Below, one piece after another: positions 17,280 to 24,384 of a stretch of DNA of 64,000 nt. The translations under genes and the position numbers were made by a program. How positions within the stretch are numbered: position 1 is the first letter of the stretch; every line of letters begins with the position of its first letter. Origin of the DNA: Dehalococcoidia bacterium. GTDB lineage: Bacteria; Chloroflexota; Dehalococcoidia; UBA2979. The notes under the pieces were generated by a model, which was given only the letters and a program-made list of their open reading frames with translations, was not told the origin of the DNA and did not search any database. The stretch lies in contig SHYS01000004.1 in NCBI GenBank assembly GCA_009692685.1, forward strand, positions 62,001 to 126,000, in the 5' to 3' direction.

Positions 17280-17761
17280 CGCCGCCGCCGTCGCTCGATC
17301 ACCGTGACTTCGGTGACCATCATTCGCGCGGCGCTGGGCAACGCCTCGATGAGGCGTGACGCCTCGAACGGCTGCACGACTGAGATCGAGGCGACCGCGG
17401 GCATGGATGGTGTCACGCGCGACAGGCCTCGAGGTTGCGCGGCCTGCGTGGCGAGCGCGCCGCCCGCTGTCGCCAGTACCAGTCCGCGCTCACGCCGTTC
17501 GAGAAGTGCGCGCAGGACCGATTTGGCGGCGAGACCGATGGCGACCACGCCCGCGACCCGCGCGACCCGCGCCAGTTGCCATGAGCGCACGGTCATCGCC
17601 ACTCGCCGGCGCGCCGGGAAACGGCCAACCGCGGGGTGGGGGATGAGCGCTCGGCTCGCCGGGGTGGAGGCGGCGGCGGATGACATTGGGCTGGGCGGCG
17701 AGGTTCCGGGGGCTTCCGTGCTCACACGCTTGCTCCTGCGTCGATTGGCGGCGCGTTCCAT
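17276..17761 (-). CDS. Hypothetical protein, translationally coupled to rluB
   Basis: A 161-aa, Arg- and Ala-rich protein with one weak hydrophobic segment (VAGVVAIGLAAKSVL, near 70-85) and a basic end (ERRRRR). I recognise no family. In many bacteria scpB occupies this place before rluB, but the sequence does not look like ScpB. Its TGA overlaps the CTG start of rluB. The ATG at 17761 has no convincing ribosome-binding site, so a later start is possible. Confidence 0.55.
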   Translation of the reverse strand: MERAANRRRSKRVSTEAPGTSPPSPMSSAAASTPASRALIPHPAVGRFPARRRVAMTVRSWQLARVARVAGVVAIGLAAKSVLRALLERRERGLVLATAGGALATQAAQPRGLSRVTPSMPAVASISVVQPFEASRLIEALPSAARMMVTEVTVIERRRRR

Positions 17762-17814
17762 CGCGCCACGGGTCTGCTGGGGGCGCCCAGCGTACCGCCG
17801 AGCCGGGAGCGCGG

Positions 17815-18633
17815 CTACCGTCGAGGCGCCAGCGCGGCCTCGACCGCGGCCGTGACATCGGCGGGCACGGCGTCTGCGCCTGAGGCATCGTCTGCGCGCC
17901 CACCCTGGGCGCGCAGACGCCCGGACGCGAACTCGCTGAGGGCCGCCACGAGCAGCGGCGCCTCGCGCACGACCCCGCGCTCACGAATCGCAGCGAACAG
18001 CGGCGTCGCCTCGATGGCAGCGTCGTCGAGGCTGCTCGGATCCCCCAGGGTGCTCCACAGTGGATCGAGGATGGCGTCGCGGAGCGTGTAGCGGCAATGC
18101 GCGACCACGGGCCCCGCGTCCACCTCCGGGACCGCGAGGTGCAACATGGCGCCGCTTTCGCTCGCGCGCGTGCGGATGAGGTGGCGAATCACCTCGCGCC
18201 AGGTGCCAGCCGGACCGGTCGGTAGCGCGGGGTGGAGGTTCAGTATGACGTGCTTCGAAACGAACTCCCGCTCGAAGATCAACATGTAGCCGGCCAGCAC
18301 CCCCACATCGAACGGTCGCGAGGCGAGCAGCTCCTCGACCGCGCGGTCGTACTCGATGCGCCACGGTGGCAACGGTTCGCCGGACCTCGAGAGGGCCCCG
18401 CCGACGGCTCGTCGATAGCCCACCGAGGACTTCGTCAGCAGCGGGTGGCCGTTCGCCTGGACGAGCCGGAAGAACGAGTCGGTAAGCGCATCCTCACCGG
18501 GCTCGCGATTGCAGAAGACGAAGGCAAATTCGGCATCGAGGGCGCCTGCGAACACGGCGTTCGCCACGGCCTCGTACATCGCGCGCGAACCGGGGCCGCG
18601 CGCCGTGGTGAACCAGCCGATACGTAGCGTCAT
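17815..18633 (-). CDS. Formyltransferase-family protein (PurN-like)
   Basis: A 272-aa protein with the formyl-transferase N-terminal fold. The catalytic triad positions are visible: Asn132 and His134 in LNLHPALP and Asp172 in VPEVDAGPVV. These resemble PurN, which formylates GAR in purine synthesis. However, the protein is longer than PurN (about 200 aa), with an inserted segment at 65-95 and a C-terminal tail. It may be PurN or a related sugar/amino formyltransferase. No other purine gene is nearby. Confidence 0.75.
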   Translation of the reverse strand: MTLRIGWFTTARGPGSRAMYEAVANAVFAGALDAEFAFVFCNREPGEDALTDSFFRLVQANGHPLLTKSSVGYRRAVGGALSRSGEPLPPWRIEYDRAVEELLASRPFDVGVLAGYMLIFEREFVSKHVILNLHPALPTGPAGTWREVIRHLIRTRASESGAMLHLAVPEVDAGPVVAHCRYTLRDAILDPLWSTLGDPSSLDDAAIEATPLFAAIRERGVVREAPLLVAALSEFASGRLRAQGGRADDASGADAVPADVTAAVEAALAPRR

Positions 18634-18660
18634 CGACGTGTCATCGTGTCATCGAGGCCG

Positions 18661-18903
18661 CTAGCGCGCGCCCGCGGCGTCGAAGCCGCTCTCGAAGGCC
18701 TGCCGTAGCACCTCGATGCGCTGTTCGGCCTCACCGAGGAGCTTCTGGCAGCGCAGCGCGAGCTGCATGCCCTCTTCGTAGAGCGCCAGCGACTCATCGA
18801 GGCTCAGGTCACCCGCCTCCAGACGGGACGTGACCGCCTGCAGCCGCTCGTAGAGCGCTTCGAAGCGTTCCTGCCCCTCAAGGGGAAGCTCCGGCGTGGT
18901 CAC
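18661..18903 (-). CDS. xseB: Exodeoxyribonuclease VII small subunit
   Basis: An 80-aa helical protein with the XseB core FEALYERLQAVTSRLEAGDL and SLDESLALYEEGMQL. It binds the C-terminal part of XseA to form exonuclease VII, which degrades single-stranded DNA in repair. It starts at GTG 18903, overlapping the xseA stop in a GTGA arrangement that couples their translation. Confidence 0.93.
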   Translation of the reverse strand: MTTPELPLEGQERFEALYERLQAVTSRLEAGDLSLDESLALYEEGMQLALRCQKLLGEAEQRIEVLRQAFESGFDAAGAR

Positions 18904-20162
18904 GCGCGCTCCTCGATGTGTGGCTCGATGCGGGCATCGCGCTGTCCGTCGCGGAAGCGTAACGAGACGCGTTCGCCCTCGGCCAGACCGTCCGCCGACG
19001 TAACGGCGGCGCCATCCGGCCGCTGCACGACCGCGTATCCGCGCTCGAGGGTGGCAAGCGGCGACAGCGCGCGCAACCGGGCGAGGTTGGCCATGATCCA
19101 CTCGTCCCTTCGGGTACGCACGAGGACCGCGCCGCGCAGGCCGCGCTCAGTCAGGGCCGCCACCCGCTCACGCGCTCGCTCGATGCTGGGCAGGCCACGA
19201 ACGAGGCGGGCGCGGGCACCGGTGGTGCTCTCGTGAGCCCTCGCGACGCGGCGCGTCAGCGCCAGGCCTGCCGAGGCCACGCGGGCATCGACGTCGCGCT
19301 TGATCTCGACGCGGTCTGGGCTTACCAGCTCCGCCGCCGCCGAGGGAGTCGCGGCGCGCATGTCGGCTACGAGGTCGGCGAGCGTCGTGTCGGTCTCGTG
19401 ACCCACGGCGGAGACCACCGGGACGCGAGCGCCGTGGATCGCGCGCACCACGGGCTCCTCGTTGAAGGGCCACAGCTCCTCCCAGGAGCCGCCACCCCTT
19501 GCCACGATGATCACGTCCGGCGACTGCTCACGGTCGAGCAGCCGAATCGAGTCGGCGATCATCGGCGCGGCCTCGGGGCCTTGTACGACCGTCGGCTGCA
19601 GGAGCAGCTTCGCCAGCGGCCAGCGGCGGTCGAGACCCGTCTGGATGTCGTGGAAGACGGCGCCCGTCGGCGAAGTCACCACGCCGACGCGCTCAGGAAA
19701 TCGAGGCAGCGAGCGTTTGCGCTCGACTGCGAACAGCCCTTCCTCCTCGAAGCGTGCCTTCCGCCGCTCGAACTCGGCCTGGAGCGCGCCGACGCCTTCC
19801 GGCTGCACGAACTCGACGACGAACGACAACTCACCACGGACATCGTAGAGCGACAGTGAGCCGTGGACGAGATAGGACGCGCCGTTTTCCAGGTGTTCGC
19901 GTTGGCCGGCGTTGCGGTTGCGAAAGAACGCGCAACGCAGCGCGCCGCGCTCGTCCTTGAGTGTGAAGTAGGCATGTCCGGACGACGCCAGGTTGAGGTT
20001 GGAGATCTCACCGGACACCCAGATCCCGCTCAGGTGGCGATCGTGCTCCAGCAGCTCCTTGAGGTAGCGCGTTACCTCGGACACCGGATACACGGGACCC
20101 ACCGTCGAGGTTGGCGACGCGATCGCCGTCATCCAGTAGCTCGAGGGCTCCTCGTTAGTCAC
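18900..20162 (-). CDS. xseA: Exodeoxyribonuclease VII large subunit
   Basis: A 420-aa XseA. It has an N-terminal OB-fold (LSGIWVSGEISNL, GHAYFTLKD) and the catalytic domain with GVVTSPTGAVFHDI, DVIIVARGGGSWEEL and SAVGHETDTTLADLVAD, all family hallmarks, then a helical C-terminal region that binds XseB. Two starts are possible: GTG 20162 or ATG 20132, ten codons later; the family begins near PVYPVSEV, so both fit. Confidence 0.95.
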   Translation of the reverse strand: MTNEEPSSYWMTAIASPTSTVGPVYPVSEVTRYLKELLEHDRHLSGIWVSGEISNLNLASSGHAYFTLKDERGALRCAFFRNRNAGQREHLENGASYLVHGSLSLYDVRGELSFVVEFVQPEGVGALQAEFERRKARFEEEGLFAVERKRSLPRFPERVGVVTSPTGAVFHDIQTGLDRRWPLAKLLLQPTVVQGPEAAPMIADSIRLLDREQSPDVIIVARGGGSWEELWPFNEEPVVRAIHGARVPVVSAVGHETDTTLADLVADMRAATPSAAAELVSPDRVEIKRDVDARVASAGLALTRRVARAHESTTGARARLVRGLPSIERARERVAALTERGLRGAVLVRTRRDEWIMANLARLRALSPLATLERGYAVVQRPDGAAVTSADGLAEGERVSLRFRDGQRDARIEPHIEERA

Positions 20163-20203
20163 GGTGAGTCACGGTCGGTCACACGCGCCTCGCTCGGGCC
20201 CGG

Positions 20204-20770
20204 CTAGGCCGTCGCCGTCCGTTCGATATAGCTGCCCGTGCTGGTGTTCACCTTGATCGTGTCGCCCTCGTTGATGAAGAGCGGGACGTTGACGACCAGG
20301 CCGGTCTCGAGTGTCGCAGGCTTGGTGGCGCCGCTCTGCGTGTCGCCGCGGATGCCGGGGTCCGAGCGCATGATCCTCATCTCGACCGCGGCGGGCACCT
20401 CGACGCCAAGTGCTTCGTCACCGTGGGTGATCACCTGCACCGTCATCCCCTCCTTGATGTAGGGGGCGGCGTCCTTGATGAGTTCCTCATTGATCGTGGT
20501 CTGCTCGTAAGTCTCGTTGTTCATGAAGGTGTGCATGCCGTCCTGCCCGTACAGGTATTGCATGTCGCGCCGCTCCACGCGCGCCGCGGTGACCTTGTCG
20601 CCGGCGTTGAACGTGCGCTCAATGATGTGCCCGCCCCGGAGGTCGCGGAGCTTCACGCGGTACACGGCGCTCCTCTTCGTCTTGACGTGCTGGACTTCCT
20701 CGATGCGGTAGAGCTGGCCATCCAGCTCCATCGAGGCGCCGCGCTTCATTTCGCTGGTGCTGATCGTCAT
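20204..20770 (-). CDS. efp: Elongation factor P
   Basis: A 188-aa EF-P with three beta domains and the C-terminal signature (GLVVNVPLFINEGDTIKVNTSTGSY). EF-P helps ribosomes through polyproline stretches. The domain I loop, usually PGKGxA, reads KTKRSA here (residues 30-35), with Lys32 aligned to the lysine that is modified in E. coli (Lys34). No epmA/epmB-like gene is in the window. The start ATG overlaps the pepQ stop (ATGA). Confidence 0.95.
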   Translation of the reverse strand: MTISTSEMKRGASMELDGQLYRIEEVQHVKTKRSAVYRVKLRDLRGGHIIERTFNAGDKVTAARVERRDMQYLYGQDGMHTFMNNETYEQTTINEELIKDAAPYIKEGMTVQVITHGDEALGVEVPAAVEMRIMRSDPGIRGDTQSGATKPATLETGLVVNVPLFINEGDTIKVNTSTGSYIERTATA

Positions 20771-21894
20771 TGGACTCCCGCTCTCACGCTCTTCGTCACG
20801 TCGAGCTTGCGCGCCGTCGAGATGACACGCAGCCGACCGTTTTCCATCACACACTGGTCCTCGATGCGGACCCCACCCCAGCCGGGCAAGTAGATTCCCG
20901 GCTCGACCGTCACCACGTGGCCTTCCTCGATGGGACCGTCGTACAGCGGCGCGAGCCGCGGCGCCTCGTGAATATCGAGGCCGACGCCGTGACCAAGGCC
21001 GTGACCGAACGCGTCGCCGTAGCCGGCCCGGCGAATCACCTCGTGGGCAATCTCGTGGCCAAGCTTACCGGGCATCCCCGCCTCGATGCGCTCCTCGGCC
21101 ATTGTCTGCGCCGTGAGCACGATGTCGTAAATCTCGCGGAACTTCGCATCGGGCTCGCCGAGGAACAGCGTGCGCGTCAGGTCGGAGCAATACCCGCCGA
21201 CCTTCACGCCGAGGTCGAGGACCACACCCTGCCCCGCCTCGAGGGGGATCGGCCTTGGGCGCGCGTGCGGCAACGCGCCCCACGGCCCGCCGGCGATGAT
21301 CGTGTCGAACGACAGGGAGTCGGCGCCGTGCTCGATGGCGTAGCGCTGGATTTCCCAGGCGAGGGCCTGTTCCGTCATTCCGGGCTCGATGACCTCAATG
21401 GCGTGCTCGCACGCCGCATCACCGAGGAGCACCGCACGCTCCAGAGCGGCCAACTCCTCGGGCTCCTTCACCATACGCAGCGCCTCGATTGCCTGAGGCG
21501 CCGGCACCAGTCGCGGTCTGTCCCCGGGAGGCAGGTCACCAAGGGCCTGCGTCCACTCCTCGTACTCCGCGTAGGTGAGCGCGGCTGGCTCGAAACCTAC
21601 GCGCTGTCCACCGGTTCCCGCGAGGAGCGCCTGTACCCAGCTTGCGAGTGCACCCCTGGTCCGCACCAGCTCGAAGGCCGGTGACTGGATTCCGATCTGC
21701 TCCCAGTAGCGGGAGTCCGAGGCGATCCTCGCGACGCTCTTGCCGACGAACACCACGCCCGCCGATCCCGTGAACCCCGCCACCCACCGTCGATTCGACG
21801 GTGCGGTGACGACGAAGGCATCGAGCCCAATGGCCTCGAGGCGGGTGCGCACCCGCTCGAGACGGGAGGTTCCGGGGGCTGTGGCGGCGGTCAC
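20767..21894 (-). CDS. pepQ: Xaa-Pro aminopeptidase/dipeptidase (M24B)
   Basis: A 375-aa creatinase-N plus M24 pitabread-fold peptidase. The five metal ligands are in place: Asp227, Asp238, His302, Glu331 and Glu345 (VLDLGVKVGGYCSD, GHGLGHGVG, VEPG, RIED). It cleaves peptides containing proline, using two Mn or Co ions. Placement directly upstream of efp with a 4-nt overlap is a very common bacterial arrangement. The pepQ/pepP distinction cannot be settled by eye. Confidence 0.92.
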   Translation of the reverse strand: MTAATAPGTSRLERVRTRLEAIGLDAFVVTAPSNRRWVAGFTGSAGVVFVGKSVARIASDSRYWEQIGIQSPAFELVRTRGALASWVQALLAGTGGQRVGFEPAALTYAEYEEWTQALGDLPPGDRPRLVPAPQAIEALRMVKEPEELAALERAVLLGDAACEHAIEVIEPGMTEQALAWEIQRYAIEHGADSLSFDTIIAGGPWGALPHARPRPIPLEAGQGVVLDLGVKVGGYCSDLTRTLFLGEPDAKFREIYDIVLTAQTMAEERIEAGMPGKLGHEIAHEVIRRAGYGDAFGHGLGHGVGLDIHEAPRLAPLYDGPIEEGHVVTVEPGIYLPGWGGVRIEDQCVMENGRLRVISTARKLDVTKSVRAGVQ

Positions 21895-22373
21895 GCCTGA
21901 GCCACGTCTTCCTGCTCGGAAAGCGCGTCATGCAGCACGTCGAGGGCGGCCAGATATCCGCGGTAGCCAAAGCCCGTCATCATTCCCCACGCCACGGGCG
22001 CGATGAACGAATGGTGCCGAAACTCCTCGCGTGCGAAGACATTCGAGAGGTGCACCTCGACCGTAGTGATGCCCACGGCGGTGATCGCATCGGGAATCGC
22101 GACTGACGTGTGCGTCAGCGCGCCGGCGTTAATGATGAGACCGTCCCAGTCGCGGTGCGTCTGGATCGCGTCGACCAGGTCGCCCTCGTGATTTGACTGC
22201 ACGAACGTGAGTTCGACATCCTCGAGATCGTCCGCATGGTTGCGCATCAATACCTCGATGTAGGCCAGCGTCTCGAGACCATAGATCTCGGGCTCACGGC
22301 TGCCGAGGAGGTTCAGGTTCGGGCCGTTGAGCACCAGGATGCGCACGGTCGGCTCCCTCGGACTGATCGGCAT
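21891..22373 (-). CDS. aroQ: 3-dehydroquinate dehydratase, type II
   Basis: A 160-aa type II dehydroquinase: LNGPNLNLLGSREPEIYG contains the lid and catalytic Tyr31, NAGALTHTSVAIPDAI and VHLSNVFAREEFRHHS the substrate-binding parts. It makes 3-dehydroshikimate in aromatic amino acid synthesis; the other steps lie at 37757-42259. ATG 22373 gives a short non-conserved leader; GTG at 22346 (VRILVLNG) is an alternative. It overlaps pepQ by GTGA. Confidence 0.95.
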   Translation of the reverse strand: MPISPREPTVRILVLNGPNLNLLGSREPEIYGLETLAYIEVLMRNHADDLEDVELTFVQSNHEGDLVDAIQTHRDWDGLIINAGALTHTSVAIPDAITAVGITTVEVHLSNVFAREEFRHHSFIAPVAWGMMTGFGYRGYLAALDVLHDALSEQEDVAQA

Positions 22374-22474
22374 CCCGCCAGATACCAGCGGCTCAGGTAC
22401 GCTGAGTGTACAAGGTCAGGCCGACCGAGCACCTCGGCAAAACCGCCCTCGATTTGGCCCACCTCACCGAAGCA

Positions 22475-22921
22475 TCAGACGAGGCTGGTTGCCCACTCCT
22501 CGAATCGAGTCGGATCGAGCCGCGTCACCCCATTGATGTCGTCGAACCCGCGGTCCGCGCTGATGATGCGGGTCGAGCCGGCTCGGTGCATCACGGCCGC
22601 GTGCAGCAGATCTCGTGCGTTGGCGCGCGTGCCGCGGGCCTCGTCAGCCAGTCCAGATGCGTACACCATGTCAGCGTCCGTCACGGCTTCGACGCGTCCG
22701 AGGAACAGTTCTCTGAACGCCGACAACACTTCGCGCCCGAAAGTCCAGCGCTGCTCGCTCAGGTATCGATGCACGATCTCCTGCAGAACCTCGACACTCG
22801 TGATGAAGGCCGAAGGGCGTTCCGCGACCAGCTCCAGCACGCTCACCGAAGGCGCGCGCAGCGGATGGGGCGCCCCCACGGCGTACATCGGAATGTTCGT
22901 ATCCACAAAGACGGGCGTCAT
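22475..22921 (-). CDS. PIN-domain ribonuclease toxin (VapC-like)
   Basis: A 148-aa PIN protein starting MTPVFVDTNIPMYA (Asp7), with later acidic positions in SVEVLQEIVHRY, RDLLHAA and DRGFDDINGVTRL, the usual order of the PIN active site. VapC toxins cut RNA. The gene overlaps the upstream antitoxin gene by four bases. The protein ends DPTRFEEW, typical of the family. It appears intact. Confidence 0.88.
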   Translation of the reverse strand: MTPVFVDTNIPMYAVGAPHPLRAPSVSVLELVAERPSAFITSVEVLQEIVHRYLSEQRWTFGREVLSAFRELFLGRVEAVTDADMVYASGLADEARGTRANARDLLHAAVMHRAGSTRIISADRGFDDINGVTRLDPTRFEEWATSLV

Positions 22922-23241
22922 TCCTGGGAACGAACCTCGTAGGTTTCGGCCAGCTGCCGCGAGAGCTCGTCAGGGTCGGGCATTGCTTCGCCCTCCGCCT
23001 GCGCGGCCACGAGGCGACGTACAGCAGCCCGGCGGCGCTCGAGGAGCAGGTCTTCGTAAGCCTCGTCGATCATCTTTCGCACCATTTCCGACCGCGGCAC
23101 CTCGTACACCGCGGCGATCTCACGCAACATCTGCTGCCGTTGGACGCCCAGCCGGACCTCCAGCCGTTCAGTTTGCCCGGGTTCACGTGCGCCCGAATCC
23201 GGGTTGTACGTATAATCCGCGTGTTGTTCACCGGTGGTCAT
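22918..23241 (-). CDS. Antitoxin partner of the PIN toxin
   Basis: A 107-aa protein with a ribbon-helix-helix-like segment (TERLEVRLGVQRQQMLREIAA...VPRSEMVRKMI) and an acidic C-terminal tail suited to cover the toxin. It would bind both the toxin and the operator at 23257-23292. I choose ATG 23241 over ATG 23295, because the longer form would put the 13-bp inverted repeat inside the coding sequence, and TGAGG lies upstream of 23241. Confidence 0.8.
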   Translation of the reverse strand: MTTGEQHADYTYNPDSGAREPGQTERLEVRLGVQRQQMLREIAAVYEVPRSEMVRKMIDEAYEDLLLERRRAAVRRLVAAQAEGEAMPDPDELSRQLAETYEVRSQE

Positions 23242-23256
23242 GCGGGCCTCAGCTGG

Positions 23257-23292
23257 CAATACTGTACGGTTTGAACTGTCCGTACAGTATTG
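23257..23292. promoter_or_regulatory. Operator-like perfect inverted repeat of the toxin-antitoxin pair
   Basis: CAATACTGTACGG (23257-23269) is repeated exactly in inverted orientation at 23280-23292, with a 10-bp spacer. It lies 16 bases upstream of the antitoxin start and immediately after the 3' end of xerD. Its position and symmetry fit the autoregulatory operator of a VapBC-type operon. Confidence 0.75.
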
Positions 23293-23307
23293 CATTCTTC
23301 ACAAATT

Positions 23308-24324
23308 TTAAGTCGCTTGTTTCGTACGGTTGCGTCGTTTCGCATCGATCTCCCGCGCACGGCCGAGGGCCGAAGCTACGATTCCGCCATGGCGCGCTGG
23401 TGTCACTCCGGTGTAAATCTGCGTCGTATCGATTGAGGAATGCCCCAACAGGTGCTGCACAACCCGAAGATCCGCCCCCTGCTCGACGAGGTGGGTCGCG
23501 AACGAGTGACGTAAGAGGTGCGGATGCACCCGCTGACGCACGCCGTTTCCGATGCCCGCGCGACGCACGATCTCCTGCATCGAGCGGGCGCTGAGGCGTC
23601 CCCCCGAGCGATTGAGGAACAACGCGGCCTCGGCGCCCAACGCGAGTACCGGACGGCCGTGCGTGATGTACGCCTCGAGCGCCTCGCGGGCCGGGACTCC
23701 AAACAGCGCCACACGGGTCCTGTCGCCTTTGCCTGTGACCACCACCTGCTGGTTCACCACGTCCAGATCGCGCCCGTCGATACCCTCAACTTCGCTCACG
23801 CGGAGACCTGCCGCATAGAGGAGCTCGAGGAGTGCGCGATTGCGAAGCGCAGCCGGCGTCTGCTCGGGAGGCGCGGCATTCTCGTCCGGTGGTGGCCCCT
23901 CGATGAGGAGTCGTGCATCGGCGGTGCTGAGGAATCGAGGCAAGAGGCGAGGCGCCTTCGGGTACATCAGGCGGAGGATCGAGTCCCCCGGCGTCGCGGG
24001 AGGCAGCTCGCCATCGCGGTCAAGCCAGGCGTAGAAGCCGCGCACCACTGTCGCATGGCGCTTGATCGAGGCGTCGGCAACCTCGAGTTGACGCAATTCG
24101 GCAAGGAAGGCGCGACCGTTCAGTCGACCCGCGCGATCGAACTCGATGCCACGGGCAGCCAGGAACCGAAAGAACGCCTCGATGTCGTGGGCGTAGTTTC
24201 GTAGGGTGTTCGCCGAGCGTCCTCGGGCGCTACCCAACTCCGCGAGATAGCGGGTGAGTGCCTCGCGAGCACGGGGCTCGACCTCAGGCGGGACTGCCGG
24301 GATGGGACGGGCACGTCGAGGCAC
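23308..24324 (-). CDS. xerD: Tyrosine recombinase XerC/XerD
   Basis: A 338-aa site-specific recombinase with an N-terminal SAM-like domain (ALTRYLAELGSARGRSANTLRNYAHDI) and the catalytic set: Arg in AAGLRVSEVEGI, HPHLLRHSFATHL, LLGHSSIDTTQIYTG with the nucleophilic Tyr. Length and context (next to topA, no island) fit a chromosomal dimer-resolution recombinase rather than a phage integrase. It ends in a basic tail. Confidence 0.9.
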   Translation of the reverse strand: MPRRARPIPAVPPEVEPRAREALTRYLAELGSARGRSANTLRNYAHDIEAFFRFLAARGIEFDRAGRLNGRAFLAELRQLEVADASIKRHATVVRGFYAWLDRDGELPPATPGDSILRLMYPKAPRLLPRFLSTADARLLIEGPPPDENAAPPEQTPAALRNRALLELLYAAGLRVSEVEGIDGRDLDVVNQQVVVTGKGDRTRVALFGVPAREALEAYITHGRPVLALGAEAALFLNRSGGRLSARSMQEIVRRAGIGNGVRQRVHPHLLRHSFATHLVEQGADLRVVQHLLGHSSIDTTQIYTGVTPARHGGIVASALGRAREIDAKRRNRTKQAT

Positions 24325-24384
24325 GGTAACCTGCGTTCACCTACCAACTGTTCGAGAGTACCACAGAGGTCTCGGCGGAGGCCG

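Noticed and set aside
23257..23292. Possible dif site beside xerD
   Set aside because: The repeat is a perfect 13-bp palindrome with a 10-bp spacer, whereas dif has imperfect 11-bp arms and a 6-bp spacer; a toxin-antitoxin operator explains it better.
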